Shown here: positions 37,201 through 47,910 of the stretch, in pieces | How positions within the stretch are numbered: the stretch's first letter is position 1 | Layout of the letters: each line of letters begins with the position of its first letter | From: Brassica napus | Lineage: Eukaryota > Streptophyta > Magnoliopsida > Brassicales > Brassicaceae | NCBI RefSeq assembly: GCF_020379485.1 | Contig: NC_063439.1 | Span: forward strand, 24,056,098-24,120,097 | Direction of reading: 5' to 3' | DNA length: 64,000 nucleotides | Translations under genes and position numbers: made by a program | Notes under the pieces: generated by a model | The model's database searches: none | What the model was told of the DNA's origin: nothing | Seen by the model: the letters and a program-made list of their open reading frames with translations, nothing else

Positions 37201-37952
37201 ACACAACACATTTTCTAACCTTTTAGTTTATTATATATCATTATTACGACCGATCAAACTAAAAGATAAAAGAAGTACACTTTTTATTATTTTATGCCTA
37301 GATTTCTGTAAATATCAAGTAAAACAAAACAAAATAAAAATTCTAAAACATCATTTAAAAAGAACGAAATGTATAATTAATAACATCAAAATTATGGTTA
37401 TCATTACGAAATAGATTTACGATGAAAAGTTATAAAGTAATAATATCAAAATTATGATATTTATTGATTTATCGAAATTAACTAAATCAGAAATTTACTT
37501 AAAATGAATAGTGTAAATCAAAATTTTACTTTAAATGAAATAGTTTTATTAATGTATCAAGTTAATAACTTAACGAATTTTTTTAAAGTTATACTGTACT
37601 GTACATATGATTTTGTGGATAAAAGTTTCGTGGAAAAAAATCATTTGAATGGGTATTCTGCCGTATATTAAATATATTGATAAATTTTCATGCCATTTTC
37701 TGTAAATGTTTTGTTTTTCTTGACACGAGTCACGTGAATATTATATATACACAAATAATATGCATATATATATATATATGTGTGAAAAAATAGCAGAGAG
37801 GGAGAGATTGGTTTTACAACATTCCTGCTACTGTTCTAACTGCAGGTTTGAATTTTGGTCCGCCTTGAAATCATGAAGATGTATATATACACATATATTT
37901 AAGTCATGTGTCTGCAGACGTCATCGTCCATCCATGACGCTTGATAAATATG
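37201..37952. other. AT-rich intergenic DNA
   Basis: No gene or bounded repeat. There is a short (TA)n run near 37766-37780. Confidence 0.4.
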
Positions 37953-37991
37953 GGAATCTTTAATTTTTTTTTTTTTTGGAATCTTTAATTT
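37953..37991 (-). mobile_element. Pure oligo(A) micro-insertion
   Basis: GGAATCTTTAATTT at 37953-37966 is repeated exactly at 37978-37991. Between them there is nothing but eleven T. Confidence 0.6.
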
Positions 37992-38022
37992 CACAATGAA
38001 AGAATCTACCATTAAAACTTAT

Positions 38023-38071
38023 AACCTATTACTTGATTTTTTTTTTTTGGTCAAACAACCTATTACTTGAT
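38023..38071 (-). mobile_element. Oligo(A) micro-insertion with 15-bp target repeat
   Basis: AACCTATTACTTGAT at 38023-38037 is repeated exactly at 38057-38071. The 19-bp insert on the minus strand reads GTTTGACC followed by eleven A. Confidence 0.7.
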
Positions 38072-38224
38072 ATCTTATGTTTTTCACTGAATTAAAATGG
38101 ATAGTGATCATTTATATTAGCATTTAGGCATCATAAGATTGCATTTCATGCATATGTTCTTACTATTAGTATTAGAATATCTTTTTGGAGTTTTCGTAGG
38201 TGTTTGGATTCATCTTAAATCAAA

Positions 38225-39260
38225 AGAAGTGAAGATTGAACTTTAGGCAAAAAAAAAATTACCAAGACCAAAGAAATGGGTCGACCGTGGACTATGGCAG
38301 CAGATCAAGCCCGTCCGCGGTAGAGATGGTTGGCTGAAGACTGGATGAACCGTAGATGTCAATCGCAGACAGTCCGTGGATTTCAACCCGAGAGGTCGAT
38401 TCTGAAGTGGACACAAGATTGTCCGCAAATTAAGGCCTACGAGTTAGTATTGTTTTAGCTTGAATAACAAAAGGAATTTGATGTTAAGATTGCTAAATGG
38501 TTAGTAGATTTGAACATAACTCATGCTTGAATGAATTAGGCCAATGGAAATTGATGTCTAGTTCATGATTGCATATGGAGTTATATCTTGGGAAATTATA
38601 GATCTTTATTGATGTTCTAGACCTATAGGAGGGTTGGCTATTCGGGAGGCTCTCTCTCACGCTCAACACCTCGGCATCACCAAAATCTGGATCCGTTCAG
38701 ACTCTCTTTCGCTCATCAGAGCCATAAACTCGGTTACCAAGCCGGTGAATCTCTACGGAATTCTCTCGGACATCGAGTCTCTATCATCGTCTTTCGTTTT
38801 TTGTTGCTTCTCCTTTGTTTCTCGTGACCTTAATGGGCAGGCAGACAATTTGGCAAAAGCCTGCCTCTACAATGTATTCTCCTCCTGGGCCTGAGGCCTT
38901 TTAATGAATGTTTTAAGTTGATCAAAAAAAAAAAAGACCTATAGGAACTTGTGATTTCCTAGAGTTAACACCTTGACTTGAAAATTAATTGCCTTGGATC
39001 AATTGCCAGCCCATGGGTTCTACCTAATCATTTGATTGAGAGTTTAGTTCTTGTACTTATTTATTTATCGGATTGAGATCACTTTTGTTTATATTTATAA
39101 GATTGTAGCGTGTTACCAAACATCAATTTTCTTATTTGCTTAGATTAGGAAAATTTGTTTGTTTTAGTGTTATAGATCATTAGTTACTTGAAGATTCGAT
39201 CCTAATGTGATGCATCGATATACCATTCGATTATGATAAAGTGCACATTAAGTTAATTTA
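38225..39260 (+). mobile_element. Ty3/gypsy LTR-like remnant with a nested LINE
   Basis: GC-richer sequence at 38270-38430 (GTCGACCGTGGACTATGG, CAGTCCGTGGATTTC) is followed by a body and an end reading GAAGATTCGATCCTAATGTG and ATACCATTCGATTATG, in the style of crucifer Athila/Tat LTRs. No gag or pol frame and no primer-binding site are visible. A LINE fragment (38631-38934) splits it. Boundaries are approximate. Confidence 0.4.
38631..38934 (+). mobile_element. 5'-truncated LINE, RNase H-like C-terminus
   Basis: The frame encodes AIREALSHAQHLGITKIWIR, SDSLSLIRAINS, and FVSRDLNGQADNLAKACLYN before a stop at 38892. This is the C-terminal RNase H-like (RVT_3) domain of plant LINEs: the SDS acidic motif and the final NxxAD.LA motif are visible, while the first catalytic part is missing. 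The frame is intact over this length, so the insertion is rather young. The 3' end is GTTGATC plus about 12 A. The exact 12-bp target duplication AGACCTATAGGA is at 38619-38630 and 38935-38946. Confidence 0.9.
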
Positions 39261-39388
39261 CTTGTGTTAAAAAGCAATAATCATTACTCTATTAGTATTG
39301 ACTGGCAGAAGGATTTGAAAAAATGGATAAGAGTTCAGACACATCAGCATAAACCGAGTAGAACTTAGAAGATTAATTAATGTTTTTT

Positions 39389-40272
39389 GGGTAGTTCGTT
39401 TCACCTTCCAAATGACCATCTCGATGGAAATGAGACTGTTGTTCGTTTGGACTTTATATTACAAGTCATATGTATGGTTTATTTGGATGAGTTTTAAAAT
39501 TTAGACTTATTATTTTTTAAATCAGCCAGCTGAACCAAACTGAACCATCTGGATATAGATAGTTCTGTCAAAATGATAAAATATGTATTATACCCCTGAT
39601 ATAATATACAAATTACAAACCTAAACCTAATATTATTTTGTCACTCACTAAAAATAACAAAACCACAAAAACGTATTTTTTCGTAAAAACTGCAAAAACA
39701 CATTTTCACCAAAATCACAAAACGTATTTTCCCAGCAAAACTGCAAAAACGCATTTTCACGCCGAAATCAAAAAAAAAGAAATTCCTATAAAAATTGCAA
39801 ATTCGCACTTTTCCGCCAAAATCGCAAAAACATATTTTTACGCTAAAACTTCAAAATCGCATTTTTTCACCAAAACCGTAAAATTCAATTTTTCAACAAA
39901 ACCACAAAATTACTTTTCTCCTTAAAATCACAAAATCTAATTTCTCGCCAAAATCTTGAGTATATATTTTTTCCGCTAAAACCTAAAAATTATATTTTTT
40001 TTTCCAAAACCATATTTAAAATAAATATATTTTTGATAATTAATAAAAACTAATATAGTGAAACAAAAATAAAAAATTATTAAATCAAAACAAGAGTATA
40101 ATAGTAATTTGTTTACTAAACTCATTTGGATGAAAATAGAGATAAAAAACTAACATAAATTCATTTAGATGATCCATTTTAATGGACAAACGAACAGTTC
40201 CAATAATATATGGATGAATCATGTAAATAGATCATCTGTATGGAGATGACAAATAATGAAAAGAACAGTCCC
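39389..40272. mobile_element. Possible Harbinger-like element carrying a minisatellite
   Basis: The left end is GGGTAGTTCGTTTC and the right end on the minus strand is GGGACTGTTCTTTTC, with TTT on both sides. A second inverted pair, GTTCGTTTGGAC and CAAACGAACAGTTCC, lies inside. The core (39640-40015) is a degenerate tandem repeat. The class is inferred from end style, and the TTT flank is weak evidence. Confidence 0.4.
39640..40015. repeat. Degenerate minisatellite, about 27-33 bp unit
   Basis: Roughly a dozen variants of a unit like AAAACCGCAAAAACGCATTT followed by TTTC(A/G)CCA. Because the unit is often near a multiple of three, part of it reads as an open frame with repeating KTAKTHF/KIAKTYF peptides; this is a by-product and not a gene. 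Confidence 0.8.
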
Positions 40273-40794
40273 TTTATCGCCGTCGTCACATGTAATGGAT
40301 TTGAAAATTTTGCCACTGAATTTTTGTTAGAAAAACCACCAAAAACTTTTTACGAAAGCAGCCTGAACAAGGATCGGGAAAATGGAGTGTAAGCAAAGGC
40401 TTTGTGAGTTAAACTCGTTCAAAATACTCCAATTTTAGATAAGCATGTGTATGAAAATTAATCTGAGTGAGAGGACCGGCTTCAATAGTTTCATGGGCGT
40501 TTATTTAAAGGCTTATAATTTCATGAGTTTTGAGCAAAAAAAAAAAAGCTTTCAAACTAATATTTTTCAAAGTATTATGTATTTTTAAATTAATTATGAT
40601 AAAATAAAATACTTCCATATTAAAATTAGACCTCTTTTGTTTTTAATAAAAGTAATGTATTTACAAAATCTGACTCTTACCTATTAAGAAATAATAGAAC
40701 AAGATATTTAATTTGGAAGGGGAAGAGGACGTATTTGTTGCTCCTCTGTCCAAGCAGATTCTACTGGTTGACAGTCACTACATGGTAAAAATTA
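40273..40794. other. Intergenic DNA, nothing assigned
   Basis: No gene or bounded repeat is supported. Confidence 0.4.
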
Positions 40795-41308
40795 GGGTAA
40801 ATTATCACAAATATCATATTTTTTTCATGTTTATACTAACTACTTTTATTCTAACTTTTAGTATAAGGTAAAATATATACGTTATGGTTAACTAATCTAA
40901 ACTTAGGTTTAGAGTTGAAAGATAGGGTGAAATTTTTATAATGTGAAATTTAGGATTCTAATAAATATATAAATAAAAACTTAAAAATTTTAAAATAGTT
41001 TCAAAAATAATTTTTGATTTTCAAAAAAATTGATTTTCAAAATTTTTTTGAAAAAAACAAAATTCGAAAAACAAATCAAAAGAAAAAAATTAATCAAAAT
41101 TTTGAATTTGAAAAAGTATAATTTGAAAAACATATTATTTATTATATATGTATAAACAAGGCTATAAGAGTCTTTTGCCAATTAATGAATAAAATATTTT
41201 TTAAAATCTCTCTTTAGTGATGGTAAACATATTTATGATATAAAAAAAGTGGTAGTTGACAAAAAAAAAAAAAAAGATATGAAAAAAGTGGTAAACATAA
41301 AAAATTCC
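40795..41308. mobile_element. Mutator-like MITE, inverted relative of 32466-32997
   Basis: GGGTAAATTATCACAAAT... at the left and GTGGTAAACATAAAAAATTCC at the right align with the complement of the element at 32466. The interior also shares GTTAACTAATCTAAACTTAG with the complement of that copy. The 9-bp flanks (TAAAAATTA / TAAACTTAA) match only partly, so it is older. An oligo(A) micro-insertion lies inside it. Confidence 0.6.
41237..41293 (+). mobile_element. GTTGAC-oligo(A) micro-insertion
   Basis: GATATAAAAAAAGTGGTA (41237-41254) is repeated as GATATGAAAAAAGTGGTA (41276-41293). The insert is GTTGAC followed by fifteen A, close to the GTTGATC-poly(A) end of the LINE at 38631. Confidence 0.75.
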
Positions 41309-41605
41309 TAAACTTAAATCTAGGCTGTAGCTTTTTTAACCAAGTACAAAACTACTTTGTATTGGATTCTTTTATTGATATTGGTTCTAAAAAGAAAATA
41401 GCTTAGTGGTTGGGAACAAAATATAGCATATACTTCATGTACTATTTTAAGAAAAATCATTTTCTCCATCTCTTAAATACTCGGAGTCTCGGACCGATGA
41501 ATGATTTTAATTAAAGAAATAAATAACTGATGTAGAGGCATCGACGTGTGTGCATAACGGATAGCGGTCAGTAGCACTAGGGTTACGTGCTTTTAGTTAA
41601 AAATA

Positions 41606-42266
41606 AATCCGGAATCTGAACCCAATTAAAAAAAAACTCAAATCCAATCCGAATCTAAAATATCCGAAAAGATATTGTATTAGAGAAGATCGGATACTCA
41701 AACTCGTCGGATAATACTCAATACACAAATGAATATCTGAAATATCTGAAATACATATAATAACTCAATTTTTAATAGTTTATACTTATTTATTTCCTTT
41801 TTATAGTTCAGTCTAAACCTAATCCCATATATACCATAAATTTAATACTTCCGTCTTCAATTTTTCCACACTTTCCCATTTTACTGGAAGATACATTCTT
41901 ATTTTTTTTAAGATTGGTTTGGTGAAGCACTGCTATTGATCTTTGAGTATTTGATGTCTCGTTCTTTGGTTAATAACCAATTTGTTGTTGTTTGTTTAAT
42001 ACTATATAGTTTTATCTTATCATTTACATATTACTATTTGATTCAGATTTATTTGTTTTGATTCATGAGCTATGTTCATCCCGCATAATTTTAAGTAATT
42101 TTAAATAACCAAATCCGATCCGAATTACCCAAACCCGAGTGATAGATACCCAAACCCTGATCCAAAATATAAAAAAAACTTGAATGGGTTTTATACTCCT
42201 ACACCGAGATACCAAAAAACTTGAAATATCTGATCCAACCCCGAATGGATATCGAACATCCAACCG
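41606..42266. mobile_element. Degenerate CCGAA-family hAT-like element
   Basis: Same word content and orientation as 16968-17652 (AATCCGAATC, TATCCGAAAA, CCCGAATGGATATC) but with eroded ends. TAGTTAAAAATA is repeated at 41594-41605 and 42267-42278, longer than the 8 bp expected, so the boundary is approximate. Confidence 0.5.
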
Positions 42267-42619
42267 TAGTTAAAAATATAGATAGGAACTTAAAAATTCA
42301 GTTCTATTTGTTACATGCTTTTAGTTAGAGTATAGATAGGAACTTAAAAATGCGATTCTATTTATATTTCTTAGTCAAATTTTTGTTTTTTTCCTATTGT
42401 TTTTTATTTTCTTATTTTATAATCAAACAGTAGTACTTCAATGATAAGAGAAAACTTGAAGTAAAAACGGTCTTGAGTTTAAATCATGCGAAGAACTTGG
42501 AACATCTCTAAAAAGATAATATTTTAAAGTTTTATGTGTTCTTCTCTAAAATCAAAATCCAAAATAAATTTCAAAATAATTTTTATTTTATATTATGTTC
42601 CTTATATCTATAACAATTA

Positions 42620-42661
42620 AATTAAATTTATTGCTGTCAAAAAAAAAAATTAAATTTATTG
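42620..42661 (+). mobile_element. CTGTC-oligo(A) micro-insertion
   Basis: AATTAAATTTATTG at 42620-42633 is repeated exactly at 42648-42661, around CTGTC plus an A tract (14 bp). Confidence 0.6.
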
Positions 42662-44266
42662 AAAATTATAAATAATTAGCACATAAATAAAATATTACTT
42701 CAATATTAATTAATAAATAAAATGTCACACTAATATATTAAATTATAAATAGAAGTACAATATTAAATATTAAACTACGGACAAAATATCACATTATTTC
42801 ATAAATTATTTCTATAATGCTCTCATATATGATCAACTAGTGCATTTCGAGATAAGAAATGACTCTATTTTTAATTTTTAGATTATGAGCTAAAAATTGT
42901 TGAAATCGAGTATTCTCATTATCTGTCATATGATCAGTTATGTCTTCATGTACCTTCTATTTTTTTCTTTTATTTTTTATTATGTAATATTTTTATTGTT
43001 TAAATATAGTTTTAAAATATTTTTAAAAATTTTATTTAATTTTATGTATAAAACTTAGATTTATAAAAATAAATTTGAATTATTTTTGAGATACAAAATT
43101 TTAAGGATTAAAACGGTAAACAAAAAAATTAAGAGTTATAAATATGATGTAAAATTGTAAGGATCAAAATGTAAATAAAAATACAAAATTTTAAATTTGA
43201 AGTTTTGAGTTGTTAAAATCAAATATAGAAATTATAGAGTTTATTTTAGAGATGTTATAAGTTATCATTTATTAAAAATTAAATTTTTTTTATATTTCAT
43301 TTTTTTTTATAGAAAAACTGGAGTTTAAGTTACTTGTCGGTTTCAACCTCTTGAAATATTATTTAAGTTTCTGCTCAGACGCCCACGACCACGATTATAG
43401 AAAACTACAAATCAAAATTAGTTTAAGTAGATTCATTTTTCTTTGTTTTTATCTTAGTTTGGACACGTACAGTCGATAAAATTATATATAAAAGGGGTAT
43501 TTAGGAAAATACAATAAAAGTAGCCAAATAGGTCTCATGAGCGGGTCCGTACACATTATCAGTGAACATCAAGTCTGTTATGATAAATGATACGTCTAAT
43601 CACGGTATCTGTATTCTATATAAAAGTCCTTATTGACTCAAATCCTTTACCAAGCGTGTATCCAAGTTAGATCCTTAGAAAACGACATGACACCACATAC
43701 CTTTACCGATTTGCATGTACGTATAATTCTTACCACATAATTAATATGTGCGTCTCGTGGAGTGTTAACTTCCCATGTCTATAGTTCGTTTATATTATAC
43801 AATTTGTATAATATTAATTTTTATCTTATATGTGATGATGATTTTGAAAATAACTTAAATTTCTTTACACCACTAAAATATCACATCATTTTAGTGCGAA
43901 GACCAGAAATTCTCATGAATATTTGTGTTTTGATATTTAAACTTTTTGTTTATTTCTTTGAAATTAATTCACTTTACAATATGTTGATTATGTACTGATT
44001 ATTTAAATAGGCAGGTGTAGTTTTACATTTTTCGGGTTTTGCGACGAACAAAATACGTAACTTCACAAAAATATACCCTTATAAATTTGGGGTTTCAAAT
44101 CCTATTGAACGAGACAAGGGTTAAATCATACTTCCGTTTAAATGTTTGACGTTGAAGGTTTCTCACATATATTAAAAAAAAAACTAATACACTATTTTGA
44201 TTATTACTTTTTAATTTCATCACTCATAATTTTACATTTTAATCTATCTTTAGTTTTAAAGGCAAA
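42662..44266. other. AT-rich intergenic DNA
   Basis: No gene. Low-complexity AT stretches dominate to 43330, and the rest shows nothing I can assign. Confidence 0.4.
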
Positions 44267-44830
44267 CTAGATTCTGACCCGTCCTTTAAAAGGGCGTGTA
44301 TATTTTTTATTTAAAATTATATAATTTATCAATTTATTATTTGAGATTTTGTACGTATATTCTTATTTCACAATATCATTTTATATTTCTTATTCATTTT
44401 ATAAGAATTAAATTTGTTGAATTGATGAGATATAAAATTTACTCGGTATATTTTAGACTAAATCAATAATATATATTTGGAGGGGTTTTCATAGTTTTTA
44501 CCAATGTTTTTGTATTTGATCTAGATCCGCGGTCGAACCGGTAAATTCGGTGACCCATATATATTATGGTTCAGATTTAGTTAAAATTCAATATTTAAAA
44601 ACCAGATAAATCCGTAAAAATCATAAAGTCTGTTACTAACTCGCAATCCGACACTGGTTGACCGGATAAAAATCCATATAAATCTGATTATATTTTGATT
44701 TAAAATGATTCAACTTTTGATATATTTTTAATGGTACATAATTTAAATAAACTATATGATTTGTAATTTTTTTAATTTTGATAATGCTTTTACTATATCG
44801 TTTAATTTTAATGAAGAAAATGGTGATCAA
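44267..44830 (-). mobile_element. Probable Helitron 3' part, left end fixed
   Basis: On the minus strand the sequence ends CGCCCTTTTAAAGGACGGGT, then CAGAATCTAG and T, a Helitron-like 3' end with a weak hairpin before CTAG|T at 44267. 44515-44700 (GGTCGAACCGG, GGTTGACCGGATAA) looks like Helitron interior. The 5' end was not found, so the right boundary is arbitrary. Confidence 0.45.
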
Positions 44831-45144
44831 AACTAAAAAGTATATATTGTTTTTTTCTTGGAAAAATTATTATATATATTTTCTCATTTAACTGTATCCA
44901 TTTATAATTCTGATCTTTGTTTTGTTTTATAAACATATTTGTGGTTTAGCTCCATGTCCCTATCATTTTTTTGTATACGTATGTAAGTCTTTAGTAAATC
45001 AAATATAAATAGCACATTTTTATTATATTTTTATTGGGGCCTCGAGATTGTTTTTAACAATTGTAACTCATAAAATGTAGTATTTATATTTATTAGCAAA
45101 AGAAAGAATGATGTTTCGTAGTGATACGTAGTTATAAAATATGG

Positions 45145-45187
45145 ACTACGTATATATATATTTTTTTGTAAGCTAAACTACGTATAT
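45145..45187 (-). mobile_element. Oligo(A) micro-insertion
   Basis: ACTACGTATAT at 45145-45155 is repeated at 45177-45187. The insert on the minus strand reads TTAGCTTAC plus seven A and TATAT. Confidence 0.5.
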
Positions 45188-45315
45188 TGATATTTCGTAG
45201 TCATAAAAAAACCCAATAATATTATGGTTGAAGACGCCGTAATATTAACTTTCACGTGAGTGAGTATGATTTCATATTCTATTTGTAATCAAATATGAAC
45301 ATGTCCATGTTATAA

Positions 45316-46056
45316 TCCCCTATATATTATTTGAGAAGCATTACAACATTTTTTTGTAGCCACATGTCATTACTAGAATGATTCTTAGAATCCTTAGAGA
45401 AATAGGTTGGTCCATCTAAATATATAATAAACTTTTTATTAAACTAACCATAAATACATTATTAATGTGCTTCATTATTTCCATAAATAAAATTACGGAA
45501 TTACCTAATATGGCTAAAGTATATATGACAATTAATAATTTTGAATAATAAAGATTTGATAAAAATAAGTGTGTCTTATATTATATTTGTTTACTTTTAA
45601 AATATTAAAATAAATTAAATAACCATAGTAACCATTTAATAAAAATTAAAAGTTTTCTTTATATGTTATATTTCGAATTTTTAAAAACGAGTATAAATTA
45701 CTAAAACCTTTAAAAGTTTCACATTCAAATTTTGTGATCTATGGTTTAAAATTTTTGTTATGACATGATACAAATAATTAAAAAATCATATAAGTTAAAA
45801 GTCTCATTTAATAAGTATTAAAAATAAATAAATAATATATATATGTATATATATATATCATTTTAAATTAAAGTATATGTCATATAAGAAAATACATAAA
45901 TATCTTAATTTTGAAAGTACTTTGAACAATTTTTATTTGATAAAATTTGAAAAAATATTGATAACTTAATTTTAAAAAATATTATAAATTACTTAAACTA
46001 TACAATAATTTATATATTTAACATTCATCCCGCGCAAGGCGCGGGTCTTAATCTAG
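45316..46056 (+). mobile_element. Non-autonomous Helitron, copy A (741 bp)
   Basis: It starts TCCCCTATATATTATTTGAG after an A and ends with the hairpin CCCGCGCAAGGCGCGGG, then TCTTAAT and CTAG before a T. All canonical Helitron features are present: TC start, GC hairpin about 7 bp from CTAG, and A|T insertion. There is no coding. Copy B at 54938 shares both ends. An unoccupied copy of its target site survives just downstream at 46133-46188. Confidence 0.9.
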
Positions 46057-46057
46057 T

Positions 46058-46188
46058 GTTATATTATGGTTGATGTTACTATTGAGCACGTAAACGCATA
46101 GTTATAATGTTATAATGTTACAAAAAGAACCAGTTATAATGTTATATTATGGTTGATGTTACTATTGAGCACGTAAACGCATAGTTAT
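46058..46188. repeat. 48-bp direct duplication holding an empty Helitron site
   Basis: GTTATATTATGGTTGATGTT... at 46058-46105 is repeated exactly at 46141-46188. The second copy is preceded by GTTATAAT (46133-46140), which equals the bases left of Helitron A (GTTATAA) joined to the T on its right, so it represents the unoccupied target. Confidence 0.85.
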
Positions 46189-46238
46189 CAATGTCATATT
46201 GGGTTTAACACATTTAAAAAATGCGGGTAGCTTTATAA

Positions 46239-46512
46239 GGACTGTTCGTTTGGTTGCCACAGGTACCGGCGGCAGCGTCAACATTCTGCGTCAACTCTTG
46301 TTCGTTTCGTTGACGCAGGAACCGGCGGCAGCGGCAGCGTCTGAACGCTGCGTCCTGCGGCTGACGCCGATAAAACCTGCGGTCGCGATATGATCAGCGG
46401 CAGCGTCAGCGTCTGCGAAACGAACAACAACTGTCCTCGTTGACGCTGCCGCCGCCGCTGACGCTGCCGCTGCCGCTGACGCCGAAACCTGCGGCAACCA
46501 AACGAACAGGGC
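46239..46512. mobile_element. GC-rich nested foldback element
   Basis: The outer ends are GGACTGTTCGTTTGGTTGCC (46239) and the inverse of GCCCTGTTCGTTTGGTTGCC (to 46512). A second inverted pair, TTGTTCGTTTCG and CGAAACGAACAA, bounds 46298-46427. The body is built from GGCAGC/GCTGCC and GTCAGC units and is about 60 percent GC in very AT-rich surroundings. The GTTCGTTTGGTTGC end style resembles Tourist/Harbinger MITEs. No exact target duplication was found. Confidence 0.6.
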
Positions 46513-46807
46513 TATAGTTATCAATGTGTGTTACGGGGGTATTAACTGTAATAAAAATATAATTATGGATACGTTATTAGTTATCCCGCATCTTTACTAA
46601 ATTTCTGTTTTTGTTTGATTAAATAAAATATATGGGTGCAGTTATAAAATAGTAGCAGCCGATAATTAGGCAAGATAAGTGGTGGTTACATCCACAATAT
46701 ATATGCAGTTACATTAAAAAGCATGTATCATTAAAATTTTAAATTGGACTCAACTAATATCAATTGGGCATGTTCCTGTTTTAATAGTATTGATGATACA
46801 TTAATTA

Positions 46808-46976
46808 GAATATTATAGAGCTGTTTGCTTGTGTTTCTATTGTTTAATTGTTTGTGGTATTAACTGATTGCTGGTAATATTATAGAGCTGTTTGATTGTT
46901 GTTTAATTTTTGTAACCGGATCTGAATCCTCTTTATTGGGATGAATAAAATTTGTTTCTAAAAAAAAAGAAAAACA
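46808..46976 (+). repeat. Tandem duplication plus a short poly(A) insert
   Basis: AATATTATAGAGCTGTTTG occurs at 46809 and again near 46877, part of a duplication of about 68 bp. The second unit is interrupted by roughly 60 bp ending GGGATGAATAAAATTTGTTT, then CT and an A tract, after which AACTGATTGCTG (46862-46873 in unit one) resumes at 46978. The insert looks like a LINE or SINE 3' tail. Confidence 0.5.
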
Positions 46977-46989
46977 AAACTGATTGCTG

Positions 46990-47906
46990 TTATTATTGTA
47001 TAAACTCGAATAATCCGTAATAGTGTTTGATATAGAAGAAATATATATGTCGGTTGATTTGGTAGTTTTCAAAATATATTTGACGTGAGGAAATGAAATT
47101 ATTGCACAAGAGCCAACAAATGCGTGGGAGTTCAAAACACGTACGTTCCATTTTAGAGAGATGTGGCAACTTGAGCACCTTTACGTCTTTTTTCTTGGTC
47201 ATCCTTCGAAATGAATCATTATATCGACAATATTCAAATAAGTTTTTTCATGTTTTCTCTATAAAGAACTTACATAAAATTTTAATCTTTGCCGATCAAT
47301 GTACGAATCGACGAGTTAATCTAACCCTCAGAGTCCAAAGCCAATAGATAAAAGCAATTTCAATGGTGGTTTCTCAACATAAAGTTTTCAAAAAAAAATG
47401 TATATATAAATATTAATATTTAATTATAGTATTTCGAAATTACGGGAAATCTAACCAAAAATTTCCGAAAAAAATATTTTCGGCTCGGTTTCCCATAATA
47501 TTTATATATATACATATAGATTTTAAAAACCTCATATTAACAACTTTCAATTAGAGTTGATTGTTGAAAATATAATACATGACGACTGAGAAGTACAAAC
47601 CCAAAAGATAAAAAAACTAGCATACATAGATAATCACAATGATAAAATTTCCAATGCAACAAGGAGTCCAAACTTCAAGCGGAGCTATGGTAATGAAAAC
47701 TCAAAATAAATATCTATCATAGTGAATAGCACAGACTAATTAAGCAAATAATATATCTTCAAAGCCCGAAGAACATAACAAATAGTTCCATAAAAATCAC
47801 CCATGACTGACGAAGTCGAATATTAGACAAACAACAGATGAAGTTAAACATGCGACAAGAAAACGACAAGGAAAAGTAAGGCAAGGATGATGGCTCGAGC
47901 AGAACT
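46990..47906. other. Intergenic DNA, nothing assigned
   Basis: No gene is supported. Overlapping small frames on both strands at 46860-47350 lack homology and start context. Confidence 0.4.
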
Positions 47907-47910
47907 CTAA

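Noticed and set aside
39638..39925. Lysine/phenylalanine repeat protein
   Set aside because: The frame simply follows the minisatellite unit and ends when the unit length shifts phase.
46291..46524. Alanine-rich open frame
   Set aside because: It is the translation of GCAGC/GCTGC units in the GC-rich foldback, with no protein signature.
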